64,000 bases of DNA from Spinacia oleracea. Lineage: Eukaryota; Streptophyta; Magnoliopsida; Caryophyllales; Amaranthaceae. The stretch is taken from contig NC_079488.1 of assembly GCF_020520425.1 (NCBI RefSeq), positions 91,617,285-91,681,284 of the forward strand, in the 5' to 3' direction. The notes below the pieces were generated by a model that searched no databases, was not told where the DNA came from, and saw only the letters and a program-made list of their open reading frames with translations. How positions within the stretch are numbered: position 1 is the first letter of the stretch; every line of letters starts with the position of its first letter. Position numbers and translations under genes: made by a program. Of this stretch, positions 10,710 through 22,400 are shown piece after piece.

Positions 10710-13700
10710 TTAATTAGCACTTGAGACATGACTTCCTAAAGGAGTTGACATTGAGCACTTAGTTACAACTGGTGTCTGGAAAAAATATTAGCAAATATTA
10801 GTACGAATAATTTGAAGAAATAGATTTGATAAACTTGAAGAAATAAACTAAATGAATACAAAAACTCACATTCGTCGTAGGGGTGCCATCAAATCCAATG
10901 AACACACCAACACCTTGAGGTACATTGGTTCCCCTTCTCTTGCCTCTAGAACCCTTGCCTCCTCTTTTACCGTTTCCTTCTCCCGGGCCCTTTCCTTTGC
11001 CTTCTCCTGAACCCCAGGCTGTGTTGTGGAGGTACTTGCCCCAATATTATTACATATTTTCTGCTTCTTTTTAGCTTGTTGGGATTGTTCCACAATTTTG
11101 TCTTTATCGGGACATCTTCTTTTGTTGTGGTTTTTTTTTACTTACATACACTACAATGCATTTCGATCCCATGCTTTGTTAACCTCCCTGGTTTTTTTGG
11201 ATTCTCATGAGGGTCCTTCCTCCTATTCACCCTAGGCCTACCGGATCCTATTTTTATGGGAGGTGGATTTAGTGACAATTGGACTTTAGGCCAGTGCTTA
11301 TCACCAACACAAGGAGCGATTGATTCAGAGTATGCTTTCATGTAGGTGTCTCTTTTGTACCAATGAGAAACATAATCCTCGGCATTTTTATGACAGAAAA
11401 ATATACATGCTACGGCATGACAACAGGGAATCCCTGTAAGATCCCATTTTCTACATGTGCATGTATTAGCTACTAGATCAACTGTCACAACATCCATAAA
11501 ATGACTAACTTGAAACCGAGTACGTGTGGATATTGTGACAGTGCATAAGGAGGCAGCATCCTTAGCTAAATTCAGTTTAGCTTGGATCCTAGGGCACACC
11601 ATAACAGAAGTCTTCTCCATATCCATGTTCTTAACTGCTAGTCTTTGCATCAAAGTTGTTCTAATATCCTCAAGCATGTATATCAAATGTTTTGTTCTTG
11701 CATTAATAATGTACCCATTGAAAGTCTCAGCCAAGTTATTTACAATCACATCTACTTGTGTATCCGTGTTTAAAAAATCTCTACAAAACACCACAGGTCT
11801 ATAGGATCTAAAACTTACAACAGCTTCCGGGTCAACCTTCTCCATTTCCTCAAGGGCATCATTATAATCTGCCATATTATAAGCTTTAACAGCCCTCCAA
11901 AAAAGTAATTTCATCTCATCACCTTTAAAAGATTTGTGCCAGTGTGCAAAAATGTGTCTGGCACAATGCCTGTGTTCAGCGTTTGGGAGAATATTGGCAA
12001 CAGCAGCTAAAATACTCTACACATTGCAAACATAATTCATATAATTATCAACATAATTCATAACATTACAAACATTATGAACAATAAGACATAAAATAAT
12101 TAGAGAAATATAAAAAGAAAATGAATAATGTATGTTACCTGATGTTCATCTGATATGACTGCAAGGCCATCTCCTTGACCTAGTTCCAAGTACGTTTGTA
12201 ATTCATGCATGAACCACTCCCATGAATTATTGTTTTCTCCTTCTACCACTGCCCATGCAACCGGATACATCTGATCATTCCCGTCTCTCCCCACTGCTAC
12301 TAACAATTGTCCTCCGAGGAATGTCTTAAGGAAGCAAGCATCTATGCACAACAGTTTTCTACAACCTGCCAGCCAACCCTTTTTCACCCCGTTAAAACAT
12401 ATAAAAAGCCTTTGAAATACTGCTGGACTATTTTTAGAATCAGTGACCAAAATTATGTGAGAGTTTGGATCACTATCCCTCAATGCCTGCAAGTACCTGC
12501 CCACCTTGTTGTAATGTTCTTGCATTGAACCATGTAACATCCTATGAGCATTGTATTTTACCTTATATGCAACACCCTTCTTGATAAGAATTTTATAAGC
12601 TCTCTTCACAGTTTCCATAATTTCTTTAGCAGGCCAATGCGGCCTTGCTTTGAAAATCTCAAGAAATTGTGATGCAAGCCAAGTTGACTTTAGTTGCTTA
12701 TTTTTCTCCATATTTCTAGGGCAACAATGTCCATTATCTACTGATTTCACCACAAAACAGGCCCTTACAGAATCCCATGACCCATACAACCTAAATTCAC
12801 AGCCAGGCAAGCATTTAACTTCCAGCCTTTGTTGTCTCTTCTTGTTGCTAGTGACAAAACTGAGATTTCGTCCTTGTAATATTGCAAATTTTGCCACTGC
12901 CTTCTTAAATGATTCTCTGTTAGGAAATCTGTATCCGACTTTCCATTGAAAATTAGAGAAGTCAGTGCTCTCACTAATAGTCAGCCCCCTTGCCCTTCTT
13001 TTTTTTCCCTAGAAATCTTCTTCCTCGCTTTCACCCGGAGTTAAGATCTCATCATCACTATCCTCATACTCACTAACATTCATCTCAGGTAAGTCATTTA
13101 CAGATTTAGGAGTAGGAACTTGTTCATTTGAACCTACTTTACCTGCTGCAATTTCTCTTTGTAATTGTTGAGCTAGCTCAAACAACTTAGCATTGTATCC
13201 CCTGACGTTTTCTCTGGCATCCTTTAATTCATCATCACTGCTGTCACCTTCTTCTACTATTAAGTCTTCATCATCAATCTCCTCCAACTCTTCTTGTTCT
13301 ATGTAAATCTCATCAACATCATCATCAGGTTCAGATTCACTACCATCATACTCTTCACTTTCTGACTCATACAGTGGATTTGTTCTGTCTTGAGATAAGT
13401 CACCCTCGTTCTCACCTATTAGATCTTTCAATGGAATCGGACTTTCTGGCCTATCATCATACCATGTGTGATAGTCATCAAGATGTGTTTGGTTAGTGGA
13501 CTGTGTTTGGCTTTGTATAGGTAGTATATCATTGTGTTTGATGTTAGATGGATGGGATTTTGTGGTTACTGGTGAAGGGATTTGTGCAAGGGGAGGATTA
13601 TTTTGCACTTTCTTAATTGGACTTTTCCAAAGTGGAGTGGGCTTTTTAGGTTGGGTGATATTCTTTGGTAAGGAAGCCTCTTTAGGTTGGGTAGCTTTTT

Positions 13701-14070
13701 TAGCCACAAAAGAAGGATTTGTTATTGTAGGTTGGGGAGTTTTTACAAGGTTTGGTACATTCACTTCATCAACAACATATAAGTCAATGGTCCTAAATTT
13801 AAGAGCTAAAGCACCCATTTCTAGTACTTCAGTATCATTGTAAACCTGTCTTAAACTACTGTCCAAATTCAAATCTGGAACTGAGTACAATATACTATCA
13901 ATTGTTTTGTACCCACATTTTTGTGCTAATTCTAACAGATACCACCAACATAATTCATCTGCATCAACTGGAAAAGTTTTAACTTTACCTCCCACGTACT
14001 GGAACCCTCTTCCATCTTTCTTAAACTTTCCTCCGTGCCAAAATCGAAGCGTAACAACAGTGTTCGACAT
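10710..14070 (-). pseudogene. MULE transposase (MURA type), slightly broken
   Basis: Exons: 14070-12139, 12016-10870 and 10775-10710, with a GT-AG intron at 12017-12138. In order: an N-terminal PB1-like region (residues 1-100), an acidic linker, a FAR1-like DNA-binding region, the MULE catalytic domain with aspartates in LCIDACF and ISDEH, and a SWIM zinc finger (CTCRKW, then CCHAV). A basic Gly-rich tail ending near TPTTN follows. The enzyme would cut and paste elements bearing these inverted repeats. Breaks: an in-frame TAG at 13009-13011 between linker and DNA-binding region, TAA at 11138-11140 inside a zinc knuckle next to a poly-A run, and further frame changes near there and at 11000-11030. 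A splice or readthrough explanation is not excluded but seems less likely. Confidence 0.88.
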
Positions 14071-14759
14071 TACAATAAGCCAAGTACAATTATATCAGCA
14101 TACCTGTTTTGATAGAAAAATGAAATTTATCAAATTTATTTTCATAGTGTTTACAACCCCTAATCCACATCAATTGTGACCCTTAACAACAAGAATTGCG
14201 ATTACAACCCTTAACAACAATAACAAGTAAAGGGCAGCAGAGTATTACCAAATTTGTCATATTAGTTTAATTGCAATTATGTAATTGTGATAATAAATTA
14301 AACCAATTAACTAGACTAATTAAGGTTACCCACTAGATCCATGTCTAACACTTGAGTCCTGACAACCTTGTAAAGGTCAATCAAATAATCAAACATGCTT
14401 GCCCACTAAATCGTGTAATCAAACAAAACTAATCTAACTAAAACCATAAATTATCTATCTTTAACCCAAAATATTGGCTTTAAATTCTCAATCTTTAACC
14501 CAGAAAACAAGAGTACTAAGTTACCTAAATTACCGTTGTTTGCCGAAATTCTAATTAATTCCCCCGTAAATCGACCTTTGCACAGCTTCACACACACAAT
14601 TCGAATTTTGAAAAAGAAAAACCTCTGTGTTAATGGGGTAATGCCGTAATGGTGTCTAACATTAGAAAGAAGAAGAGAGAGTTAACAACAGCAAAAGGGT
14701 AAGAAAGGAGGGAAAAAAGTAGAAAAGAAAAGGAAAAGAGAACAAATAAATTAAATAAA
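14071..14759. other. MULE right internal flank, 5' region of the transposase
   Basis: This AT-rich stretch lies between the transposase start codon and the right inverted repeat and would hold its promoter and leader. No clear TATA box can be chosen among several AT-rich runs. Confidence 0.4.
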
Positions 14760-14950
14760 TTTTTGTTTCATTAAACATCACGTGCTGTGCACATGTAGAG
14801 GTTTTTTACCTGCTATAGGAGGTCGTTTTTTTTATTAAGGCCCATTGCTATAAAATAGGATAAATAGTTCGGCCCAATCATAGTTAATCGATAGTTGGGA
14901 CCGTTTAAAGAAGTATGTTAATAGTTGGGACTGTTTATGTGAATTTTGCC
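14760..14950. repeat. MULE right terminal inverted repeat
   Basis: Reverse complement of the left arm, ending GTGAATTTTGCC. It contains ACCTGCTATAGGAGGT, a sub-terminal motif also found in the two short MULE derivatives at 51.2 and 62.2 kb. Confidence 0.92.
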
Positions 14951-14959
14951 TAATAAGAA
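14951..14959. repeat. Right 9-bp target duplication of the MULE
   Basis: TAATAAGAA, identical to 9588-9596. Confidence 0.93.
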
Positions 14960-15178
14960 TCCTACTAGGTTTAAAATTGTCATTTAACTTTTCGAAAATA
15001 TTAAAGATACTAATTAACTATGGAAAATAATTTAATAATACTTACAACTTCATTTTCGATAATAAAATATATTTTACGAAATCATAGAATATTGGGGTAT
15101 CACAATCTATCCCTCTTAAAAGAAGTGTCGTCCCGAAACTTAAAGTTAGAAAAATATAGGGTATTACATGAAGAGTCT
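14960..15178. other. Unassigned sequence between MULE and hAT element
   Basis: Contains GGGGTATCACAATC and GTCGTCCCGAAAC, phrases reminiscent of some plant gypsy LTRs. It is too short to assign. No gene is seen. Confidence 0.3.
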
Positions 15179-15186
15179 ACACCATC

Positions 15187-16197
15187 TAGGGCTGAGCAAA
15201 ACTATTTGAAAATCCGAATACCCGAATATCTGATCCGTATTTGATCCGATTTTTTGGATATCCGATCCGAAAAATGATTTCGGATCAGATATCCGATCCG
15301 AAAATTCGGATATCGGATACCAATTCGGATATTGAATGTAACATTTTCAGATATCCGATATCCGAAATATTATCCGAAATTTTGAACAAATATCCAATAT
15401 TATCACAGCCCACAATCCACAGGCCCAAATCCACGCACCTTTTTCCCAAACTTCACCCTACCCATTCACTTCAACCCTAGCTACACTACAACACTACTGT
15501 CATAGTAGTCAACTAGTCATACATACGGAGTATATTCTCTTTCTTCCAAAATCCTAAAACTTACCCACCTTCCTCCTCCATATCTATGAACTTCATATTA
15601 TTAATTTCCACCGGGTTTGCAGTTTACCATTTTCATGTTGTCTATTTCTTTTTCCTTCTTATTTCTCATAATCCAAGATCTGATTGTTACTGTCAAGATC
15701 GACAAAGGAGGCCATGATTACCAAGAAACTAAAATTACAACACCAATCACAAGCAATATATGTAGATCTACTTTTCGTTTTATTTTTTTGTTCTTTTGAG
15801 TTCATTTGTTAAGTTTTTAGTTCCATATTAGATATTTTCTTAAACCTTTTGTTCTTTAATTTCCCCCTCCCTCCCTAAATCTGCAATTTGTAAATTTTGA
15901 ATTTTAATCTACAAATTGTCAATTTTGTATAACAAGATAATACATAAATTGCAATTTTTTGGATTATATGAAAAAATATGCAGTAAAAAGCAGAAGACAA
16001 GCCAAATAATTGATGAACACCAAAATGATGGATATCCGATATCCGACAGTACCCGATTTGAAACTTTTCGGATACCGAATTTCGGATATCCGAAAATTTC
16101 GGATCAGGTACAAATATCAGATTTTAGATTTTTTGGATACGGATATCCGATCCGAAACGTGATTTCGGATCGGATATCCGATCCGTGCTCAGCCCTA
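15187..16197. mobile_element. Non-autonomous hAT-like element, 1,011 bp
   Basis: The ends are TAGGGCTGAGCA and its exact reverse complement. ACACCATC lies directly outside on both sides (15179-15186 and 16198-16205), a perfect 8-bp duplication. About 170 bp at each end is packed with alternating GGATATCCGATCCG-type motifs, as expected for sub-terminal transposase-binding repeats. The centre has no recognisable transposase. Confidence 0.92.
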
Positions 16198-16205
16198 ACA
16201 CCATC

Positions 16206-16822
16206 TCCACAGCATCAAACAGAAAGTGAACAGATTCATCATAAGCATAGGACTCCTAGAATTAAAAATGAATTGAGGCTGAAAATCTTGTTGTTCCTGC
16301 TATGTAGAAAACTTAGAAGGTCAGAAAACCTCATTTATGGGACAATTTAGGTGGATGTTAAAAAGTTTGGTTACACAAGGAAGGCAATTGGAGGGATATG
16401 AAACAAAGCAAATAGACAAAAGGCATCCATGGATTCATATCTTTAATTATGAAAGCAAATATCACAACTGTGGTAGGAAAAAAATTCAAGTGACATATGA
16501 ATCTATAGCATCAATAGGCATGGGGGACAGGAAAAGCATTAGATATCTTGCAAAGATGCTGAATTTGGGGGCAACAACAGTTTGGATATTGGTGAAAAGA
16601 AAACAGATAAGACTACACTCAAGTCCCTTGCATCCAGGCATTTCAGAAGAATGCAAGATGGCAAGGATGAGGTGGGTACTTAGACTCATAATGGATTACT
16701 CTATATCAAATGATCCCACATATTACACCATGTATGATTTCATTCATATAGATGAGAAATGGTTCTATCTAACGCAGAAAAGTCAAAGAGTTTATTTAGC
16801 AAACGTTAAAGAATATTTTTGA
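16206..16822 (+). pseudogene. Plant mariner-like (MLE) transposase fragment
   Basis: The clearest frame is 16337-16822. It has a helix-turn-helix-like stretch (KSIRYLAKMLNLGATTVW), then RPHS-like and EECKMARMRW motifs, then IHIDEKWFY, which holds the first catalytic aspartate of plant D-D-D mariner transposases. The protein stops soon after, so the rest of the catalytic core is gone. Upstream sequence from 16206 reads in another frame (HRTPRIKNELRLKILLFLL) and may be the shifted N-terminus. No mariner inverted repeats were found. It is a remnant, adjacent to the hAT insertion. Confidence 0.75.
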
Positions 16823-17203
16823 TTGAATTTTATTGGATTTTTGGCATTGATTTTTCATGTTTGGTTTTGGTTGATTGAATTAGTTCGATTTCTTTAATTA
16901 GTTTCATGATTAGGTTTTGTGCTAGTTTAATCTTAATTCTAATCATGTTCATTGAATAGTTTATAATCTAGAGATTAGGGTTGAAGCTTTGGATGTAGAA
17001 TTGGGGATTTTGGATATTATTTTTTGATTAAATTGATTAAATGATGCTTGATTCTATGTCTAGTTAGTTTAGGATTAGCTAACCTAAATGCTAGAATGTT
17101 GGAGTGTTTGGTTTCGAATTGGCACGAGAGCGTGATTCGTTTCTTGCATTACTTTGGCTTGTTCGTTCATGAGTTCCTCTTTGAATCTTGATTGTAGCAA
17201 AAG
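16823..17203. other. No feature seen
   Basis: T-rich sequence between the mariner remnant and the LINE fragment. It may include a LINE 3' untranslated piece on the minus strand, but no A-tail is visible. Confidence 0.3.
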
Positions 17204-18983
17204 CTAGATTAGGATTAGTTGAGTAGTATATTGGCCACACCACAACTTGTATTTCTTATGTGTTAAAGCCCAAAGAAGCTTAGCCACTGCAGCCTTGTTC
17301 CAAAGACACATTTCTTTAAGATTCCAACCCCCTGCAGTTTTAGGAAGGCACATGTTGGACCAGGCAACCAGAGATTTCCTTGAGGGATCAGTGTGACCAG
17401 TCAACAGATAGATTATGCAGAAGTTCTGAATCTCCCAAATAACCTTCTTGGGCAAAATGAAGATTTGACACCAGAATGACTGTAAACTCAAAAGAATATA
17501 TAGTTTGCACCAGTTGAAGCCTGTCAACATATGTAAGGTTCCTAGAAGTCCAAGTTTTGGCTCTAGCAACCACTTTCTCAATCAATGGCCTACACTGGTT
17601 ACAGGCCATTTTCATTGTTGATAGAGGAACACCAAGATACCTGAAAGGAAAGGATCCTTCAGGAATGTGAACATCAGACACAATTGAAGCTTTCTCAGTA
17701 GGAGAGACCCCACCAATGTAAATGTTGCTTTTTTCAAGATTAGCTTCAAGACCTGAAGTAGCAGAAAACTGATGAAAAGCAGTAAACATCATTTTAACAG
17801 ATTGAATGTCAGCTCTGGAGAACATGAGTAAATCATCAGCAAACATGAGATGAGTAATAGCAAGCTTTTCACACTTGGGGTGAAAATTGAAATCAGGTTG
17901 AGCTTGGAGTTGTTGGAGATGCCTTGTAAGATATTCCATGCCAATTGCAAAAAGGAATGGAGACATAGGATCTCCTTGCCTTAGCCCTTTCTTTGCACTG
18001 ATCAAGGCTTAGTGGGTTTACCATTAATGAGAATTCTATAAGACACTGTGGTGATACAAGTAAACACCCAATTCACAAAACACTTGGGAAAACCCAGTTC
18101 AATCATCACATATTTGAGAAAACTCCATTCAATAGAGTCATATGCTTTTTTTAGATCCACCTTGAGAAGACATCTGGGGTGAGACATGAGCCCTGGTATA
18201 CCCTTTGATCAATTCAGTAGCAAGTAAAATGTTATCAGAGATTTGCCTCTCAGGAATGAAACCATATTGAAATTCACTGACAACATCACCAATAACATTC
18301 TGCATTCTGGAAGTGAGAATCTTAGAAACCAACTTGTATATCACATTGCAACAGGCAATAAGTCTAAAACCTTTGACCTTAGTAAGGTTAGCCACTTTTG
18401 GAACAAGAGTAATAGAAGCTAGTACAGTTATACTGATTTAGCAAAGTATTAGTTCTAAATACCTCCAGAACTGCTATGTAGACATCCACCTTGATTATGT
18501 GCCAAGTATTTTTAAAGAACACAACATTAAGACCATCCAAACCTGGTGCCTTATCATCACCAATACTCTTAAGAGATTGATCAATTTCAGCTGTAGTACC
18601 CTCCCTAGTTAGCCAATTTCTAGCTGAAATATTGAGTTTCTTACCATTTATAATAGTAGGAATGTGAATAGCGGGAAGAGAACTAGCAGTAGACCCCAAC
18701 AATTTCTTATAAAACCCCACAATATAATCTCCCCTTGAATTGCATCTGGCTCCACCAGCTTATTGTTGTGCTCATAAAAAAGTACCGAAATCCTGTTCTG
18801 TCTATTTCTCTCTTTCATAGAGGAGAAAAAGAACCGGTGGTTGGAATCACCCACCTGTAGCCACTGGATTCTAGACTTTTGTCTCAAAGCAATCTCATCC
18901 ACTCTAAGCCACTTTCTAAGATTTTCAATACACACTAAAGGGGAATTTTTTTTTTTTAATATAGATAATGGGATGTGTGTCAA
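17204..18983 (-). pseudogene. LINE (L1-type) reverse transcriptase fragment
   Basis: Five or six frames must be joined along the minus strand. From 18983 downward: WLQVGDSNHRFF (18.85 kb), DDKAPGLDGLN (18.55 kb), GFIPERQISDN (18.25 kb), KVDLKKAYDSIEW (18.16 kb), KGLRQGDPMSPFLF (17.98 kb), FADDLLMF with the catalytic Asp pair (17.83 kb), YLGVPLS (17.64 kb) and LPKTAGGWNL (17.34 kb). These are successive landmarks of plant non-LTR reverse transcriptase. The endonuclease half and the start are missing, as in a 5'-truncated insert. Frameshifts near 18700, 18390, 18140 and 17580 and a stop at 18002 make it non-functional. Confidence 0.9.
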
Positions 18984-19154
18984 GCTTTTAAAGGGGTAGG
19001 GGGTGCGGTAGTGAAATTTTTAATGTTTTTTTTTTAAGGAAGTAGAGATCTAGGTGAGTCATTGGGTAAATAAGAAATTAATATAATATTAATAAAAGTT
19101 TCCATTTTTAGAAACGTTGCAAATAATCCGGAATGACCTTATAAAGAAAGCGTT

Positions 19155-19178
19155 TCAAGTATTTCGGGACGGAGGAAG
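19155..19178. mobile_element. Solitary Stowaway-like MITE end
   Basis: Reads as the right end of a Stowaway element (ATTTCGGGACGGAGGAAG) followed by TA. The matching left end was not found upstream, so it is a truncated remnant about 80 bp from the DNA2 promoter region. Confidence 0.5.
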
Positions 19179-19255
19179 TAAGCTTACGAAGTGGGGCAAA
19201 AAGAAGGTACTTTTTGATATTTTACCTAAAAAAAAAACCTTTTTAGCCTAAATAA

Positions 19256-19266
19256 TTTGGCGGGAA
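19256..19266 (+). promoter_or_regulatory. E2F-type site upstream of DNA2
   Basis: TTTGGCGGGAA fits the E2F consensus (TTTSSCGS) about 175 bp before the start codon. E2F sites mark S-phase genes in plants, which suits a replication helicase-nuclease. Confidence 0.6.
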
Positions 19267-19306
19267 AAATAAAATAAAAAGTCAAAATATTAAAATGCGA
19301 CTCTTC

Positions 19307-19313
19307 TTCCCGC
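19307..19313 (-). promoter_or_regulatory. Second E2F-like core
   Basis: TTCCCGC, the reverse complement of GCGGGAA, lies about 40 bp from the first site in opposite orientation. It is a shorter, weaker match. Confidence 0.4.
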
Positions 19314-19437
19314 TCTATCCTATTATCTCTCTCCTCAGTAGCTAAACCGGTACATTCTGTGAGTCCCACAGACCGCCATAGCCAACCATAGAGAGAGAAA
19401 CCGAGAGTTAAGACTTAAGAGAGTGAAGCATAGAAAT

Positions 19438-22400
19438 ATGCCCCCAAGGAAAAAGTCAAAGGCTTCATCATCTTCAACATCCAAGAAAACCACTCAAAAC
19501 ACCAACTCTCAGCCTTCTAAGTATGGTATCCAGCGCTTTTTTGGGCGTCTTACTCAAAACCCTACAAAGGATGATTCTACTAATTCCCCCCAAAACCCTA
19601 CAAAGGATGATTCTGCTAATTCCCCTCAAAACCCTAAACCTTGTTCCAATTCTCTGATTTCGGAACCACCCAATGGATCGAAATTAGCCGAAAGCAGGTC
19701 GTATTCGAGGCCAAGCGAGGGAGTGAAAAATGGGGTTGAAAATGGAGTTTCCCAGCGAATTAAGGTTCGAAAAGATACCGAGGAAGTGGGTTTAGCTGCT
19801 TCTGATAAAAACCCTAAAAATGGGTCGGAATTGAAAAGGGGTGGAATTGCAGCATCTGAGAAAATTAGGGTTTCTAAGAATTTGGGTTCCTCTTCCGCTG
19901 ATGGTCAAAGCTCTAAAAATGGGTCGAAATTAGGATCTGATTATACCCCGCCTGAAAATTTGTTGGTGGAATTGACTAATTCGGATGATGTTTTTGAGGT
20001 TTCGCCAGAAATTTCAAAGTGCAACCCTAGAAAACGTTTCAAGTTTTCTCCTGGAATGGTAATTATTTTATTTGATCATAATAGGAGCATGATAGTGCGA
20101 GTTAACTGTGTAAATTGAACCTAGAGGGATGATTATTATAAATTTTTTGAACATTATGTTGCATTTGATTGTCAAATGCCTGTGGTAATGTTGGTTTATC
20201 TCCACCACTTAGTTAGCTTCAATGCTTTGCAACTGTAAGCGAAGTTTCGCGGTTAATTTGTCGCAAACTTTGCAAGGTAATGTTCTAAACAATATGCATT
20301 CCGGTGCTTGTCTGCTTCTTGATTGTAGTGCTTTAAAGTATTGCTGCTGTTCTAAAATATATGTCTACTCAACAAATTTTGTCTAATTCGATAGTTCGAT
20401 GATATGTGTCGCTTGAATTCTCAATGAACTATTACTAGTTAAGAGTATCAATGTAATAATAGTTGCCAGTTTTGGATACCAATGCAATAACTCAACTCTT
20501 TAACCTTCAAACTGTTAAGAGACACACATAGGAAGTCATGAGATAAAGCTGTGGGTTTTTCAAACTTCATTTATATGTGATGGTAATGGTGATATAGTTG
20601 ATAAAGCAAAGCCAAGATGACGGAGGAGAAGAGGTGACATGGAGGATATCCCCTGTGAATGAGCGCGTTCGAGCCATCTCTAAGCTTGCTCCTGATGTGG
20701 TGAAAGCTTTAGCTGATGCTTCAAGGCTCAATTCTTCCAGCTTCCAGAAATTGTCTGACAATTGTGTAAGAATATTGATTTGAATATTTGACTCCCTCTC
20801 ATCCATCTTTTAAACATTATTCAATGCTTTAAAGTTTGAAATTTCAGAAGTGGCACTCTAGGGAGGGAATGGTTTATGAAGAACAGGCCATGCCAACAGT
20901 AACACCTGAGGCACTTGAAAAGTCAACCTCTATATCAAATGGTACTGTCTTTAAAAGGGTGAGTAATGGTCATGCTACAAACACGGGTGGCCAATATGGC
21001 AATGTGCCAGATTTAGATAATTCAGATGCTATTAGTTCTCAGAGCCCTTTTAGAACTCCACCTTCATTATCATATCGACATGACAAGGTAACAAGCTTTC
21101 CCTGGCGTCTAGTTTTAAGCTGAATATTTTTCACGAGACTGTCTTTGTGATGGTTCATATATCTAGTGCAGCCTGCTGAGAGTGCTGTTCATAAAGACGG
21201 TCTAAGAGAATGGACAGGACTTAGGCAGCACAAAAAGGTGATTTTCCTTAACTTTTTCTACGGTGCCTAAGATTGTAATGCGTTTTACGGTTTTATGTGG
21301 TTACCTTTCAAGTCTTTATGTCTAAAATGTCACATGTGCTTAGAGAAAATTAACAGCAACTATTGAAATGGTTAATTTGTTAAACACATGGTTATCTTAT
21401 CTATACACGGATCTTTTCAGGACCTGTTTGAACTTCTAGATCAAGTACAGAATGCAATTTCAGTTGAAGACCAGATACATTCATCTGGTATTTGCAGTAA
21501 AACCAGTGATAAGAGACCTGTAAAGGTTAAGTCAACTAGTAATAAAGTGGCAATGAAGGCACAAGAGGAGGCTAGTTTGCGATTTTCTGATCCTTATTTT
21601 CTTGTTTTAGAGGTATGTGTCGAACACCAGATGCTCTTCTAAGGGTACTGCATTTCTTACACCCATGTCCACCACCCCTTCTTATCTTTTTTGCATCTGT
21701 TGGAGCTGTTGTCTGTGGATTTAGATGGTCTTGTGCATTGTTTGTTTTTGGTAGGTCACTGAGAAACGTGCCACTACTTCAGATGGAGCTCAGTGTTCGT
21801 TGAAGGTAATTTCAAGATTTGATATGATAATGTTTTCTACCAATGGTCAAACAGAAATGCAGCTTAATCAATTAACTTCCGTGTAGGTTCTCCGTGTGTT
21901 AAATGAGCTAAGTGGGGAGGAACAGTGTGTACATCTGTGGGATGACTGGTAAGCAATTAGTTTTTGCTTTGGGTTACAAGTCTTACAACTAGTAGTCACG
22001 TGGGCAACCTTCTCAAATTTATTATGTTTATATCTATGTGATGAGTAGATTTATGCCATAAACTTATATACAACTGAATTTTGATGCCACCTTTTCTTTT
22101 TGGCTTATGATTGTTAGTGCAGGCTGAGATTCTTCTGCTCCTCTGACTTTTTCCCCCATCAATTTCCGTATATTCACTGTATAGTGGACATTTATTGCTA
22201 ACAAAAATTGACCAAAGCATCTGCATATGGAGATACTAAGCTGCATATTTACATTCTGACTGATACAGTGTGATTGTCTGTGACTTTTTCTTCTAAATAC
22301 TTAAGTTATGACATGCTAACATTCAACTCGGTATTTGATTATCCTTTAAATTCTCCAACGTACCAATCACATTAGTAAGATATCCTTTGCACTTTGCCAT

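Larger units (their letters stand above)
9597..14950 (-). mobile_element. Mutator-like element (MULE), 5,354 bp, full length
   Basis: Both ends are long inverted repeats beginning GG(A/C)AAAATTCAC, and the element is flanked by an exact 9-bp direct duplication. Inside are a MURA-type transposase gene on the minus strand and the remains of a GRF zinc-finger gene on the plus strand. A hAT MITE is nested in it. The intact ends and exact duplication indicate a fairly recent insertion. It is probably no longer autonomous because the transposase has two stops and frame changes near its C-terminus. Confidence 0.92.
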
